In this document: positions 7,458 to 8,099 of the stretch, in pieces
Layout: each line of letters starts with the position of its first letter
Position numbering within the stretch: the stretch's first letter is position 1
Origin: Anaerolineaceae bacterium UBA6105
GTDB lineage: Bacteria; Chloroflexota; Anaerolineae; Anaerolineales; Anaerolineaceae
Reading direction: 5' to 3'
NCBI GenBank assembly: GCA_002423495.1
Contig: DIWN01000070.1
Coordinates: 55,593-63,691 of the forward strand
DNA length: 8,099 nucleotides
The notes under the pieces: model-generated
What the model was told of the DNA's origin: nothing
Databases searched by the model: none
The model's input: the letters and a program-made list of their open reading frames with translations, nothing else
Translations under genes and position numbers: made by a program

Positions 7458-8099
7458 CCTTATCCCCGTGGGTTTCGTTTTCCACCAGAGCAACCTCCAG
7501 GCTTTTCAGAATTGCCGCTTTAGCTTCCTGTTGCGTTACATCAAAAAGCTTCCCTGGCCTGCGCCACTCGCTCTCAGAAGCAGCAATTTTGAACAGGACC
7601 TGCTTGCCGGCTCAACGCTGCATGCGCTGATACACCAGTATTTCCTTGGAATCGATCGTGAAGTGCTGGTTTCTTGCGCACAGAACTTCCCTGATGCCAG
7701 AGTTTCTGTCTGGTTTGACAATTTCCTGAATAGTTCCTATGCGAGAATCACAGACAATCAGTTTCCTGAGCACAGCCTGCAAATTACGCTGAATGGCAGC
7801 CTTCTCCTGGCAAAATTCGACCTGATCAGCATTAACGACAAAACCGTTCAGATCTGTGATTGGAAAAGCTCCCGAACGATGCCAAAACGTCAATTTCTCC
7901 AGGAACGTATCCAGACTAAGGTCTACGCGCTGGTTGCTGCCCGCGCGCTACCCCAGACTCTCCGACCCATTGGCATGCATTATTGGGAAGCAGGTTTCCC
8001 TGATCAGCCAATCATTTTTGACATAGGGGATGCCCAATTACAAAAGTATGAAGAAACCCTCACGGATCTGATCACCATTATTCGTTCCCTTACAGTTGA
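7450..8099 (+). CDS. RecB/AddB/Cas4-type PD-(D/E)XK nuclease, partial (3' end outside window)
   Basis: Open from the ATG at 7450 to the window edge: 216 full codons plus two bases, with no in-frame stop. Probable DNA exonuclease of the RecB-like PD-(D/E)XK superfamily. Seen: an N-terminal LQAFQNCRFSFLLRY (16-30) resembling the CPxRF entry motif, with Cys22 where AddB/Cas4 proteins carry the first iron-sulfur cysteine; GSTLHALIHQYF (54-65) with metal-site His58; AKFD (121-124) supplying the PD-type Asp124; CDWKSS (136-141), the D-x-K core with Asp137 and Lys139; and QERIQTKVYALVAA (151-164), the QxxxY helix with Gln155 and Tyr159. The fold and order match the nuclease domain normally fused to the end of AddB or AddA. 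Any further cluster cysteines would lie just beyond the edge. The gene overlaps the helicase by ATGACTGA, so it is probably translated with it. Confidence 0.85.
   Translation, partial: MTDLIPVGFVFHQSNLQAFQNCRFSFLLRYIKKLPWPAPLALRSSNFEQDLLAGSTLHALIHQYFLGIDREVLVSCAQNFPDARVSVWFDNFLNSSYARITDNQFPEHSLQITLNGSLLLAKFDLISINDKTVQICDWKSSRTMPKRQFLQERIQTKVYALVAARALPQTLRPIGMHYWEAGFPDQPIIFDIGDAQLQKYEETLTDLITIIRSLTV

Noticed and set aside
8097..8099. TGA at the very end of the window as the stop of the nuclease gene
   Set aside because: It is out of frame: counting from the ATG at 7450, the last full codon is 8095-8097 (GTT), so the gene continues past the edge.

Overview
The window looks like a piece of a bacterial chromosome of moderate GC content. 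Five protein genes lie in two divergent transcription units. I see no RNA genes, mobile elements, CRISPR arrays or phage genes. The source is not certain. A fused ADP-forming acyl-CoA synthetase and an AddB-like protein split from its nuclease would fit an anaerobic, fermentative lineage such as Anaerolineae (Chloroflexota), but that is a low-confidence guess from gene content.

Minus strand, read right to left: an extended -10 promoter (TGGTATAAT) at about 3051-3059 drives a 699-residue NDP-forming acyl-CoA synthetase (923-3022) with both phospho-relay histidines. After an 82-base gap without a visible terminator comes a classical short-chain dehydrogenase/reductase (58-840). It is clearly more AT-rich than its neighbours (about 45% GC against about 58% in sampled stretches). 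Bases 1-57 hold no gene.

Plus strand, read left to right: a perfect TATAAT sits nine bases before the preferred ATG of the first gene, so its mRNA may be leaderless. The unit contains (i) a 704-residue UvrD/AddB-like protein that keeps Walker A but has lost key residues of helicase motifs II, III and IV (3125-5239); (ii) a 741-residue SF1A UvrD-family helicase with all motifs intact and no nuclease domain (5232-7457); and (iii) a RecB/Cas4-type PD-(D/E)XK nuclease that runs off the right edge (7450-8099+). Both junctions are the same 8-base overlap, ATGACTGA, each with GGAGG six bases before the ATG. The three products are therefore probably made together.

The most interesting reading is that the plus-strand genes form a three-subunit relative of AddAB/AdnAB/RecBCD: one active motor, one inactive helicase scaffold and one nuclease that is a separate protein rather than a C-terminal domain. 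The likely job is double-strand-break end resection or destruction of foreign DNA. The parts are read from the sequence; the assembly into one complex is inference.
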